A stretch of DNA of 64,000 nt from Sphingomonas faeni (GTDB taxonomy: Bacteria; Pseudomonadota; Alphaproteobacteria; Sphingomonadales; Sphingomonadaceae): contig NZ_QAYE01000005.1 of NCBI RefSeq assembly GCF_003053745.1, positions 272,830 through 336,829 of the forward strand, given 5' to 3'. The position numbers and the translations under genes are program-made. Numbering within the stretch: position 1 is the first letter of the stretch; each line of letters opens with the position of its first letter. The notes under the pieces are model-generated. The model saw only the letters and a program-made list of their open reading frames with translations. It was not told where the DNA came from and made no database searches. This document shows, in pieces, positions 8,001 through 16,124 of this stretch.

Positions 8001-11000
8001 ATGACCGCAAGCATAGAATCGTGCTCGATTGTGGCGCGTCGCCATCGTCCGTTGTCGTTCCTGTTGGCCACGGTCAGTCTTACTGCGGCGTTGGCCGGTG
8101 CTGCGCAGGCTCAACAGGCCGCGCCTTCCGCTACGCCTCCTCAGAGCGCGACGTCGTCCGACCAGGCGGAGCCCGCCTCGACTGCTACGGCGGAGTCCGG
8201 GCAAGCCGCCGGTACGACACAGCCGGATGGGTCGGCGCAGGACACTGGCGACATCGTCGTTACCGGGTATCGGCGCTCGATCGAGAAGAGCCTCACTCAG
8301 AAGCGCGAGGCGAACGCGTTCGTCGACGTGATCACCGCCGAAGACGTCGGCAAGTTCCCCGACAAGAACGTCGCCGATGCGTTGCAGCGCGTGCCGGGCG
8401 TGGTCATCACCCGCGACGGCGGCGAGGGCAGCCGGGTCAGCATCCGCGGCCTCCAGTCCGGCCTGACGCTCACCCTGCTCAACGGCAATTTCCTCGCCGG
8501 CGCCGATAGTGGCGAGCCGCAGCGGTCGTTCAACTACGTGCTGTTGCCGTCGACCTTCATCGCCAGCACCGAGGTTTATAAGTCGCCCGAAGCGCGGCTT
8601 GAAGAAGGCGGCGTCGGCGGCACGATCATCCTCAACACGCGGCGGCCGTTCGACGTGCCGGCGTGGTCGGGCTTCGTCTCCGCCGAGGGTACGTATTCGG
8701 ACACGACCGAGAAGTACGAACCGCAGCTTGGCGGGCAGGTGTCGTGGAAGAACAAGGAGGAGACGTTCGGCCTTCTGGTCGGCGGCGTCTGGCAGAAGCG
8801 TACCAACCGCGAGTTGCGCAGCTCGTCCGAGAGCTGGCTGTGGTGGAGTGACCGCGACGCGCAGGGCAACGTCCTGAAGCCCGCGACCGACGTCGACGGC
8901 AAGACCTTCGCGAACAACGACGCGATCTCCTATTGGCCGGGGCAGGGCACGACTGCGCGCGATGGCACGCATTATTCGGGCTATTGGGCGCCGCAGTCGG
9001 TCAACGCCGAAGTCTTCGACCAGGAGCGCGAGCGGTACGGGATCCAGGCGACCGCGCAGTTCAAGCCGTTCGAGTCGGTCACGGTCACCGCGAACTATTT
9101 CCGGTTCGGCTATAGCAGCAACTTTACTTCGAACGTGCTGAAGATCCCCGAATGGGGTTACGACAATTTCTTCACCGGTGCGACGTTCGACAAGAGCGGC
9201 ACGATCTTCCAGTCGGCCAATTTCGCGGTGCCGGCGGCGGGAACGGGCTGTCTCGCGCGCCCGACCCCGTGCACGATGGAGACGCCGCAGATCGCCGGCA
9301 CGTACAGCCGAGAGAAGCAGGTTTCGAACACCTTCGAGACCGAGGTCAAATACAGCCAGGATCGCTTCGACGCTGTCCTGAAACTGGGCAAGACCAAGTC
9401 TAGCGGTGGCCCGTCGGTGCGCTTCAACGTCGCCGCCAAGCCTCGCCTGACGACGCCCGGCAAGGAGCAGAACGGCAATCTGGTGAGCAACTGGAACATC
9501 TCGGACGGCATCGCCAATTTCGAGTTCTCGCCCGAGCTGCAGAACAACATCCGCAACGGGATCGCGCAGATCGACGTGGGCTCGACCGGATCGAGCTTCG
9601 TCAACAGTGACCTCGGTCAGCGTTATGCGCAGCTCGACCTGACAAGGCGGTTCGACGGGTTCCTGAAATCGGTGCAGATCGGCGGCAAGTGGCGCGACCT
9701 GAAGATCGGCCGCGAGACCGGTCGCAACGACTGGTATGCCGATCCGGCGACGTTGCTTCGCTACCAGGATACCGCCGCCGGTGCCGTCGCGCGGCCCGAA
9801 TTCTTCTACGCAAACCAGATCGGCAACATCAGCGGCGGCTTCAACGCGAATGTCGTGCCGGGCATCAATTTCGACGAATATCTAAAGTATCTGAATTCGA
9901 CCTACGGCCAGGCGGTGCGGGTGTACGAACCCGACTTCGTCTATGCGCTGGGGGAGCGGGTCTTCGCCGGCTATGCGCAGGTAAACTTCGGGACCGGTGG
10001 TCTTCGCGGTAACGTCGGCCTCCGCATGGCGAACACGAAACAGTCGGGCAATACCTCCGACCGACTGCAATATCTCAACGACTATTGCGTCAACGGCCCC
10101 GGCGGGGCGGCCGATCCCAACCGTCCGCTCGGCCCCGATGGCAACTGCCAGGTGCTGCCGCTCAGCGTGCGCGAGACGATCGTCAACACGCGTGCCGACC
10201 AGTCGAAGACGTACACGGACTGGCTCCCGAGCTTCAACGTGTCGTACGAGGTCACGCCTGATCTCCTCGTTCGCGGCGCCGTCGCGAAGGTGATCGCGCG
10301 GCCATCGTTCGAGAATCTGGGGTCGCAGCGGTCGCTCACCTTCCGCTCGGATGCGTATGCGTTCGATCGTGGCCAGTTCGGTGAGTTCGCCGGCTGGTCG
10401 GGCAGCGGCGGCAATTCGGATCTGAACCCGTTCTCCGCGTGGCAATACGACCTTGGCATCGAATGGTATTTCCACCGCGGTTCGGTGCTCGGCGCGACCT
10501 TCTTCCGCAAGGACGTGTCGGATTTCGTGGTGCCGTTGGTCCTCAACGTCACGCGCGACGTCAACGGAACGCAGCAACTGATCCAGCCGTACTCGACCGT
10601 CGCGAACGGATCGAACGCACGCTCGCAGGGTGTCGAGCTGTACGCGCAGCACACGCTGTCGTTCGGTCTCGGCGCGCAGGTCAACTTCACCTACAACGAC
10701 ACCTCGGTGGCGGACGTGACGCTCGACGGGCAGAAGGTCGGCTCGTCCGCCTTGGTCGGCAGCGCCAAGACGCAGGTCAACGCCTCGGTCTTCTACGAAC
10801 ACGGCAAGGTGCTGATGCGTGCCTCGTACAACCGGCGCGGCGAAGTCGTCGGCGGGTTGCAGTCGGGCCTGAACGAATACACCGATCCCTATGAGCAGGT
10901 CGATCTCAACGCGGCATACGCGCTGACCGACCGGCTGAACCTCACCGCCTCGGTGATCAACCTCACCAAGGCCGAGGAAAGCCGCCATCTCGGCAATGAT

Positions 11001-11072
11001 ACGAAGGACCGCTTCACCTACCGGAATTACTTCGGGCGGCGGGCCTATGTGGGCGTGTCGTTCAACTTCTGA
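8001..11072 (+). CDS. TonB-dependent receptor, mannoside locus
   Basis: 1023 residues with a signal peptide ending near AAQAQQA. A Pro/Ala/Ser/Thr-rich linker precedes the TonB box region (GDIVVTGYRRSIEKSLTQKR), then the plug domain (EDVGKFPDKNVADALQRVPG, RDGGEGSRVSIRGLQ) and a 22-strand type barrel ending in the aromatic C-terminus VGVSFNF. This is the long sphingomonad/Xanthomonas/Caulobacter receptor class that imports oligosaccharides without a SusD partner. It starts an operon-like run with the GH43, two GH92 and GH125 genes (overlap or under 40 bases), so a manno-oligosaccharide or N-glycan fragment is the likely ligand (inference). Ribosome binding site GAGGAAAG supports the ATG. Confidence 0.9.
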   Translation: MTASIESCSIVARRHRPLSFLLATVSLTAALAGAAQAQQAAPSATPPQSATSSDQAEPASTATAESGQAAGTTQPDGSAQDTGDIVVTGYRRSIEKSLTQKREANAFVDVITAEDVGKFPDKNVADALQRVPGVVITRDGGEGSRVSIRGLQSGLTLTLLNGNFLAGADSGEPQRSFNYVLLPSTFIASTEVYKSPEARLEEGGVGGTIILNTRRPFDVPAWSGFVSAEGTYSDTTEKYEPQLGGQVSWKNKEETFGLLVGGVWQKRTNRELRSSSESWLWWSDRDAQGNVLKPATDVDGKTFANNDAISYWPGQGTTARDGTHYSGYWAPQSVNAEVFDQERERYGIQATAQFKPFESVTVTANYFRFGYSSNFTSNVLKIPEWGYDNFFTGATFDKSGTIFQSANFAVPAAGTGCLARPTPCTMETPQIAGTYSREKQVSNTFETEVKYSQDRFDAVLKLGKTKSSGGPSVRFNVAAKPRLTTPGKEQNGNLVSNWNISDGIANFEFSPELQNNIRNGIAQIDVGSTGSSFVNSDLGQRYAQLDLTRRFDGFLKSVQIGGKWRDLKIGRETGRNDWYADPATLLRYQDTAAGAVARPEFFYANQIGNISGGFNANVVPGINFDEYLKYLNSTYGQAVRVYEPDFVYALGERVFAGYAQVNFGTGGLRGNVGLRMANTKQSGNTSDRLQYLNDYCVNGPGGAADPNRPLGPDGNCQVLPLSVRETIVNTRADQSKTYTDWLPSFNVSYEVTPDLLVRGAVAKVIARPSFENLGSQRSLTFRSDAYAFDRGQFGEFAGWSGSGGNSDLNPFSAWQYDLGIEWYFHRGSVLGATFFRKDVSDFVVPLVLNVTRDVNGTQQLIQPYSTVANGSNARSQGVELYAQHTLSFGLGAQVNFTYNDTSVADVTLDGQKVGSSALVGSAKTQVNASVFYEHGKVLMRASYNRRGEVVGGLQSGLNEYTDPYEQVDLNAAYALTDRLNLTASVINLTKAEESRHLGNDTKDRFTYRNYFGRRAYVGVSFNF

Positions 11073-12250
11073 TGACCTGGTTTGATCGGCTTGTCTCCCG
11101 GGTGGCGCCTTCGCGGCGCTACCCTCCCTTTTCTCGCGGCGTCGCGTCGCACGGCGTTGGCGAAACGCGCAGGCGGCGCGGGGTTCGGATCGCGCTGACC
11201 GCGTCGGCGCTGATGATGTGCGGGCTGGCGAGTGCGTCGAACCCGATCGTGCCCGGCTGGTACGCCGACCCCGAGATCCGCGTGTTCGCCGGCCGCTACT
11301 GGATCTATCCGACCTATTCGGATCACTACGGCAAGCCCGACGTCACCAGCCGCTTCTCGGCCGCGCAAAAGCTCGCGCGGCAACGCAAGACGGTGCGTCC
11401 GTCCTACGGCATGCAGACCTTCTTCAACGCGTTTTCGTCGCCCGATCTGGTGCACTGGACCAAGCACGACCACGTGTTCGACGTTCGGAACGCCGCCTGG
11501 GCGGCCTATGCGATCTGGGCGCCATCGGTGATCCAGGCGAACGGGCGCTATTACATGTTCTTCAGCGCCAACGACATCCAGAGCGATGCGGAGCTTGGCG
11601 GGATCGGTCTCGCGGTCAGCGACCGGCCCGGTGGTCCGTTCAAGGATGCGATCGGCAAGCCGTTGGTCGGCGCGTTCCACAACGGCGCGCAACCGATCGA
11701 CCCGTTCGCGTTTCGCGATCACGATAGCCAGGTCTATCTGTTCTACGGCGGCTGGAAGCATTGCAACGTCGTCCGGCTCAGCCCCGACCTCAAGCGCATC
11801 CTGCCGTTCGCCGATGGCTCGACCTACAAGGAAGTGACGCCGCCCGGCTATGTCGAGGGCTCTTTCATGATCGAGCGCAAGGGCGTGTATTACCTGATGT
11901 GGTCGGAGGGCGGCTGGACGGGGCCGGACTATAGCGTCGCCTATGCGACCGGGCCGGGACCGACCGGGCCGTTCACGCCGCGCGGCAAGATCCTGTCGCA
12001 GGACCTGCGCATCGCGCGCGGCGCGGGGCATCACTCGGTCGTCAACGTGCCCGGCACCGACGACTGGTACATCGCGTATCACCGTGGCCCGCTCGACACC
12101 GATCGCGGCGAACACCGCCAGATCGCGATCGACAGGATGGTTTTTGCCGCCGATGGTCGGATCGAGCCAGTGGTGATGACCGAAGCGGGCGTGAAGCCGC
12201 GACCGATCGGCGTGCAGAAGCCGACACGAAATTCAGGGAGAGCGATGTGA
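11072..12250 (+). CDS. GH43-family glycosidase, exported
   Basis: 392 residues; its ATG shares one base with the receptor stop (TGATG). A hydrophobic signal (IALTASALMMCGLASAS) follows an unusually long 40-residue basic N-terminus, so the true start may be internal although no better codon is seen. Five-bladed propeller motifs of GH43: WYADPEIRV with the catalytic base Asp, IDPFAFRDHDSQVYLFYGG with the pKa-modulating Asp, and YVEGSFMIERKGVYYLMWSE with the acid Glu. GH43 enzymes are mainly arabinofuranosidases, xylosidases or galactosidases. In a mannosidase operon a beta-xylosidase acting on plant-type N-glycan cores is one possibility, but the sequence alone does not fix the substrate. Confidence 0.85.
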   Translation: MTWFDRLVSRVAPSRRYPPFSRGVASHGVGETRRRRGVRIALTASALMMCGLASASNPIVPGWYADPEIRVFAGRYWIYPTYSDHYGKPDVTSRFSAAQKLARQRKTVRPSYGMQTFFNAFSSPDLVHWTKHDHVFDVRNAAWAAYAIWAPSVIQANGRYYMFFSANDIQSDAELGGIGLAVSDRPGGPFKDAIGKPLVGAFHNGAQPIDPFAFRDHDSQVYLFYGGWKHCNVVRLSPDLKRILPFADGSTYKEVTPPGYVEGSFMIERKGVYYLMWSEGGWTGPDYSVAYATGPGPTGPFTPRGKILSQDLRIARGAGHHSVVNVPGTDDWYIAYHRGPLDTDRGEHRQIAIDRMVFAADGRIEPVVMTEAGVKPRPIGVQKPTRNSGRAM

Positions 12251-14634
12251 GAAACAGGGCGATCGCCTATTTGCGCGGCACGGTAGCGGCGGTCGCGTCG
12301 CTCGCTCTCGTCGCGCCCGCGCCGATTCTGGCCCAGACCAAGGCGACGGCGGCCGCGTCGGCCAACGGCGCGATGCAGCCGCAGGATCAGCCCTCGGTCG
12401 ATCTGGTCAACCCGCTGATGGGGACCGATTCCGACTACACCTTGTCCTACGGCAACACCTATCCCGCGGTGGCGGTGCCGTGGGGGATGAACTTCTGGAC
12501 GCCGGTCACCGGCAAGACGAACAGCGGCTGGGGCTACACCTACGACGCGAACACAATCAACGGCATCAAGCAGACGCACCAGCCCAGTCCGTGGATGAAC
12601 GACTACGCCGCGTTCTCGCTGATGGCGACGACCGGTGCGTTGAAGGTGAAGGAGGACGAACGCGCGTCCTGGTACAGCCACAAGGCGGAGGACAGCCGGC
12701 CGTACAGCTACAAGGTCTATCTCGCCGATTACGACGTGACCGCGGAGGTCGCGCCGACCAACCGCGCCGCGCAGTTCCGCTTCACCTTCCCGCAGAGCAA
12801 CGACGCGCACATCATCCTCGACGGCTATGCCGGCGGCTCGATGGTCTCGATCGACAAGGCCAAGCGCCGCATCACTGGCTATGTCCGCAACAACCACGGC
12901 GGCGTGCCCGACAATTTCCACAATTACTTCGTCGCCGAATTCGACCACGACTTCACCGTCAGCCAGACGTGGGACGGCAAGGGCCAGGTCACCGCGACGC
13001 CGACGCGCGAGGGCGATCATGTCGGCGCGGTCGTCAGTTTCAAGACGCGCAAGGGCGAGCAGGTCGGCGTGAAGGTCGCGTCGTCGTTCATCAGCCTCGA
13101 ACAGGCCGAGCGAAACCTGCGCGGCGAGATCGGCGGCGACGGGTTCGAACAGACCAAGACCAAGGCAAAGGCGATCTGGCAACGCGAGTTCGACCGCGTC
13201 CAGGTCACCGATCCCAACCTCGACAACCGCCGCATCTTCTATTCCGCGCTGTACCGCATGCTGCAGTTCCCGCGGATGTTCCACGAGGTCGATGCCAAGG
13301 GCCAGACCGTCCACTACAGCCCGTATGACGGCAAGGTGCACCCGGGCTTCCTCTACACCGACAACGGTTTCTGGGACACGTGGCGCGCGGTCTTCCCGTT
13401 CTTTGCGCTGATGTATCCCGAGCGCGACAGCGAGATCATGCAGGGGCTGGTCAACACCTACAAGGAGTCCGGCTGGCTGCCCGAATGGGCCAGCCCCGGC
13501 CACCGCGACGTGATGATCGGATCGAACTCGGCGAACCTGATCGCCGACGCGTATCTGAACGGCGTACGCGGGTTCGACGTCGAGACCTTGTATGAGGCGA
13601 TGGTCAAGAACGCGACGACATCGCAAGGCCGCCCGGTCGACAAGAAGGGTAAGGTCGTCCGCGCGATCGGGCGCGAGGGCGTCGAATACTATAACCGCCT
13701 CGGCTATGTGCCGTATGACGTCGGCATCAACGAGAATGCCGCGCGCACGCTCGAATACGCCACTGCGGACTTCTCGATCTCGCGGCTCGCGGCGGCACTC
13801 GGCAAGACCGAAGATGCGAAGCTCTACGCCACGCGCGCGCAGAATTACCGCAAGCTCTACGACACGCAGAGCGGCTGGATGCGGGGCCGCAACAAGAATG
13901 GCAGCTGGTCGACGCCGTTCAGCCCGTACAAATGGGGCGATGCGTTCACCGAGGGGAATGCGCTGCATTACAGCTGGTCGGTGATGCAGGACGTGCAGGG
14001 GCTGGCCGACCTGATGGGTGGGCGCGAGGCGTTCGTGAAGCGGCTCGACTCGATCTTCACCACGCCGCCGATCTTCGACGACAGCTATTACGGGCAGACC
14101 ATCCACGAGATCCGCGAGATGCAGATCGTCGACATGGGGCAATATGCGCACGGCAACCAGCCGATCCAGCACATGACCTATCTCTACGACTGGGCCGGGG
14201 CACCGTGGAAGACGCAATATCACGTCCGCGACGTGATGAAGAAGCTCTACTCGCCCGCACCCGACGGCTATCCGGGCGACGAGGACAATGGCCAGACCTC
14301 GGCATGGTACGTGTTTTCGGCGCTCGGCTTCTACCCGGTCACGCCTGCGGTCGGGCAATATGCGATCGGCAGCCCGCTGTTCCAGACCGTGAAGCTGACC
14401 ATGCCGGGCGGCAAGACGCTGACGATTGAGGCGGCGAACAACGGCCCCGGCAATGTCTACATCCAGTCGGCGAGCTTCAACGGCACTCCGCACGACAAGC
14501 CCTGGCTGACGCGCGCGGCGTTGCAACAGGGCGGCACGCTACGGTTCGTGATGGGGCCGACGCCGAACACCGCCTGGGGATCGGCGAAGGCGGATGCGCC
14601 GTTCTCGATGAGCGCACCGGTGGCGGGACATTGA
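12247..14634 (+). CDS. GH92 alpha-mannosidase (second, divergent subgroup)
   Basis: 795 residues from a GTG at 12247 that overlaps the GH43 stop (GTGA); GGGAGAG lies 6 bases upstream. A signal peptide ends near PILAQ. It has GH92 features (VDLVNPLMGTDSDYTLSYG, YLYDWAGAPWKTQ, SAWYVFSALGFYPV) but differs from the other two at key places: the region usually reading HxSGxGxxD is instead IKQTHQPSPWMNDY, GNEP is GNQP, and GNDDxGQM is GDEDNGQT. This marks a different subfamily and probably a different linkage preference. It also carries an insertion around QGRPVDKKGKVVRA. Enzyme class is well supported; specificity is inference. Confidence 0.9.
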   Translation: MRNRAIAYLRGTVAAVASLALVAPAPILAQTKATAAASANGAMQPQDQPSVDLVNPLMGTDSDYTLSYGNTYPAVAVPWGMNFWTPVTGKTNSGWGYTYDANTINGIKQTHQPSPWMNDYAAFSLMATTGALKVKEDERASWYSHKAEDSRPYSYKVYLADYDVTAEVAPTNRAAQFRFTFPQSNDAHIILDGYAGGSMVSIDKAKRRITGYVRNNHGGVPDNFHNYFVAEFDHDFTVSQTWDGKGQVTATPTREGDHVGAVVSFKTRKGEQVGVKVASSFISLEQAERNLRGEIGGDGFEQTKTKAKAIWQREFDRVQVTDPNLDNRRIFYSALYRMLQFPRMFHEVDAKGQTVHYSPYDGKVHPGFLYTDNGFWDTWRAVFPFFALMYPERDSEIMQGLVNTYKESGWLPEWASPGHRDVMIGSNSANLIADAYLNGVRGFDVETLYEAMVKNATTSQGRPVDKKGKVVRAIGREGVEYYNRLGYVPYDVGINENAARTLEYATADFSISRLAAALGKTEDAKLYATRAQNYRKLYDTQSGWMRGRNKNGSWSTPFSPYKWGDAFTEGNALHYSWSVMQDVQGLADLMGGREAFVKRLDSIFTTPPIFDDSYYGQTIHEIREMQIVDMGQYAHGNQPIQHMTYLYDWAGAPWKTQYHVRDVMKKLYSPAPDGYPGDEDNGQTSAWYVFSALGFYPVTPAVGQYAIGSPLFQTVKLTMPGGKTLTIEAANNGPGNVYIQSASFNGTPHDKPWLTRAALQQGGTLRFVMGPTPNTAWGSAKADAPFSMSAPVAGH

Positions 14635-14648
14635 CCATGGAGACCGGA

Positions 14649-16088
14649 ATGCGCCTTCGTCGACGCGACGTGATGACGGGCGCCGCCGCGCTGGCCGTCA
14701 CCGCCAGCCTCCCGCGCGCTGCGTCGGCCGCTGCCGCCGCGCCACTCGTGAGCAAGCGACCGCCACGCGGCCAGCGCCGCTTCGTCAGCCCCGCGGTCGA
14801 GGCCGAGATCGCGCGCGTGAAGGCGAAGATCGCCGACCCCGAACTCGCCTGGCTGTTCGAGAATTGCTATCCGAACACGCTCGACACCACGGTCAAGATC
14901 GGCACGGTGGACGGCAAGCCCGACGCGTTCGTCATCACCGGCGATATCGAGGCGCTGTGGCTGCGCGACAGTTCGGCGCAGATGCAGACCTATGTGCACC
15001 TCGCGCCGAAGGATGCCGGCTTGCGCCGCGTGTTCACCGGGCTGATCGCGCGACAGGCGCGCTGCATCCTGATCGACCCCTACGCCAACGCGTTCATGGA
15101 GGATCCGACCGCCAAGTCGAACCTCGGCGCGCGGACCGACCAGACCGACATGAAGCCGGGCGTCGCCGAGCGGAAGTGGGAGATCGACTCGCTCTGCTAC
15201 CCGATGCGGCTCGCGCACGGCTATTGGACCGCGACGCGCGACAAGACGCCGTTCGACGATCTTTGGGCAAAGGCGATGCGCCGCGCGGTCGCGACCTTCC
15301 GCGAACAGCAGCGCAAGGACGGCAAGGGCCCGTATCATTTCCAGCGCCTGAACGTCTCGCCGACCGAGACGCTGATGTTCGAGGGCTATGGCGCCCCGAC
15401 GCGGAAAGTCGGCCTGATCCATTCGATGTTCCGCCCGTCGGACGATGCGTGCCTTTATCCGTTCCTGATCCCGTCGAACCTGTTCGCGGTGTCGGCGCTG
15501 CGCATGCTGGCGACGGTCCAGCGTGAGGCGCGCGGCGATATGGCGGGCGCGACCGATAGCGAAGCGCTGGCGAGCGAGGTCGAGGCGGCACTCCGCGCGC
15601 ATGGCCGGATGCCGGACGGGCAGGGCGGCGAGGTCTGGGCGTACGAGGTCGATGGCTTCGGCAACGCGATCTTCATGGACGACGCCAACGTGCCGAGCCT
15701 GTCGGGCCTGCCGCTGCTCGGCGCGGCCGATCGCAGCGACCCGCTGTTCCGCCGCACCGCCGCGCTCGCGTGGAGCGATCGCAACCCGTATTTCTTCACC
15801 GGTACCGCCGCGCGCGGGATCGGCGGGCCGCATATCGGGCTCGACATGATCTGGCCGATGTCGATCATCACGCACGCGATGAACAGCGACGACGACGCCA
15901 TGATCCGCCAGTGTCTCGCCTGGCTGAAGACGACGCATGGCGGCACCGGGTTCATGCATGAATCCTTCAACAAGGACGATCCGGGCAAGTTCACGCGCAG
16001 CTGGTTCGCCTGGGCCAATGGATTGTTCGGCGAGCTGATCCTCGACCTCGAGCGCCGCAAGCCTGCCTTGCTGGCCGCCCGCTACTGA
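14649..16088 (+). CDS. GH125 exo-alpha-1,6-mannosidase, Tat-exported
   Basis: 479 residues from the ATG at 14649, chosen because GGAG stands 6 bases upstream; an in-frame ATG at 14637 and a TTG at 14631 overlapping the GH92 stop are alternatives. The N-terminus MRLRRRDVMTGAAALAV is a twin-arginine signal. GH125 motifs include GDIEALWLRDSSAQMQTYV (acid Asp region), DGFGNAIFMDDANVPSLSG, GIGGPHIGLDMIWPMSI and GFMHESFNKDDPGKFTRSWF, spanning the (alpha/alpha)6 barrel. Characterised GH125 enzymes are metal-independent, inverting, and specific for alpha-1,6-mannose, often paired with GH92 enzymes in N-glycan loci. Context between two GH92 genes fits exactly. Confidence 0.92.
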   Translation: MRLRRRDVMTGAAALAVTASLPRAASAAAAAPLVSKRPPRGQRRFVSPAVEAEIARVKAKIADPELAWLFENCYPNTLDTTVKIGTVDGKPDAFVITGDIEALWLRDSSAQMQTYVHLAPKDAGLRRVFTGLIARQARCILIDPYANAFMEDPTAKSNLGARTDQTDMKPGVAERKWEIDSLCYPMRLAHGYWTATRDKTPFDDLWAKAMRRAVATFREQQRKDGKGPYHFQRLNVSPTETLMFEGYGAPTRKVGLIHSMFRPSDDACLYPFLIPSNLFAVSALRMLATVQREARGDMAGATDSEALASEVEAALRAHGRMPDGQGGEVWAYEVDGFGNAIFMDDANVPSLSGLPLLGAADRSDPLFRRTAALAWSDRNPYFFTGTAARGIGGPHIGLDMIWPMSIITHAMNSDDDAMIRQCLAWLKTTHGGTGFMHESFNKDDPGKFTRSWFAWANGLFGELILDLERRKPALLAARY

Positions 16089-16124
16089 CCAGCGCGTTAC
16101 TGATTTGGAATACGGGAGATACAC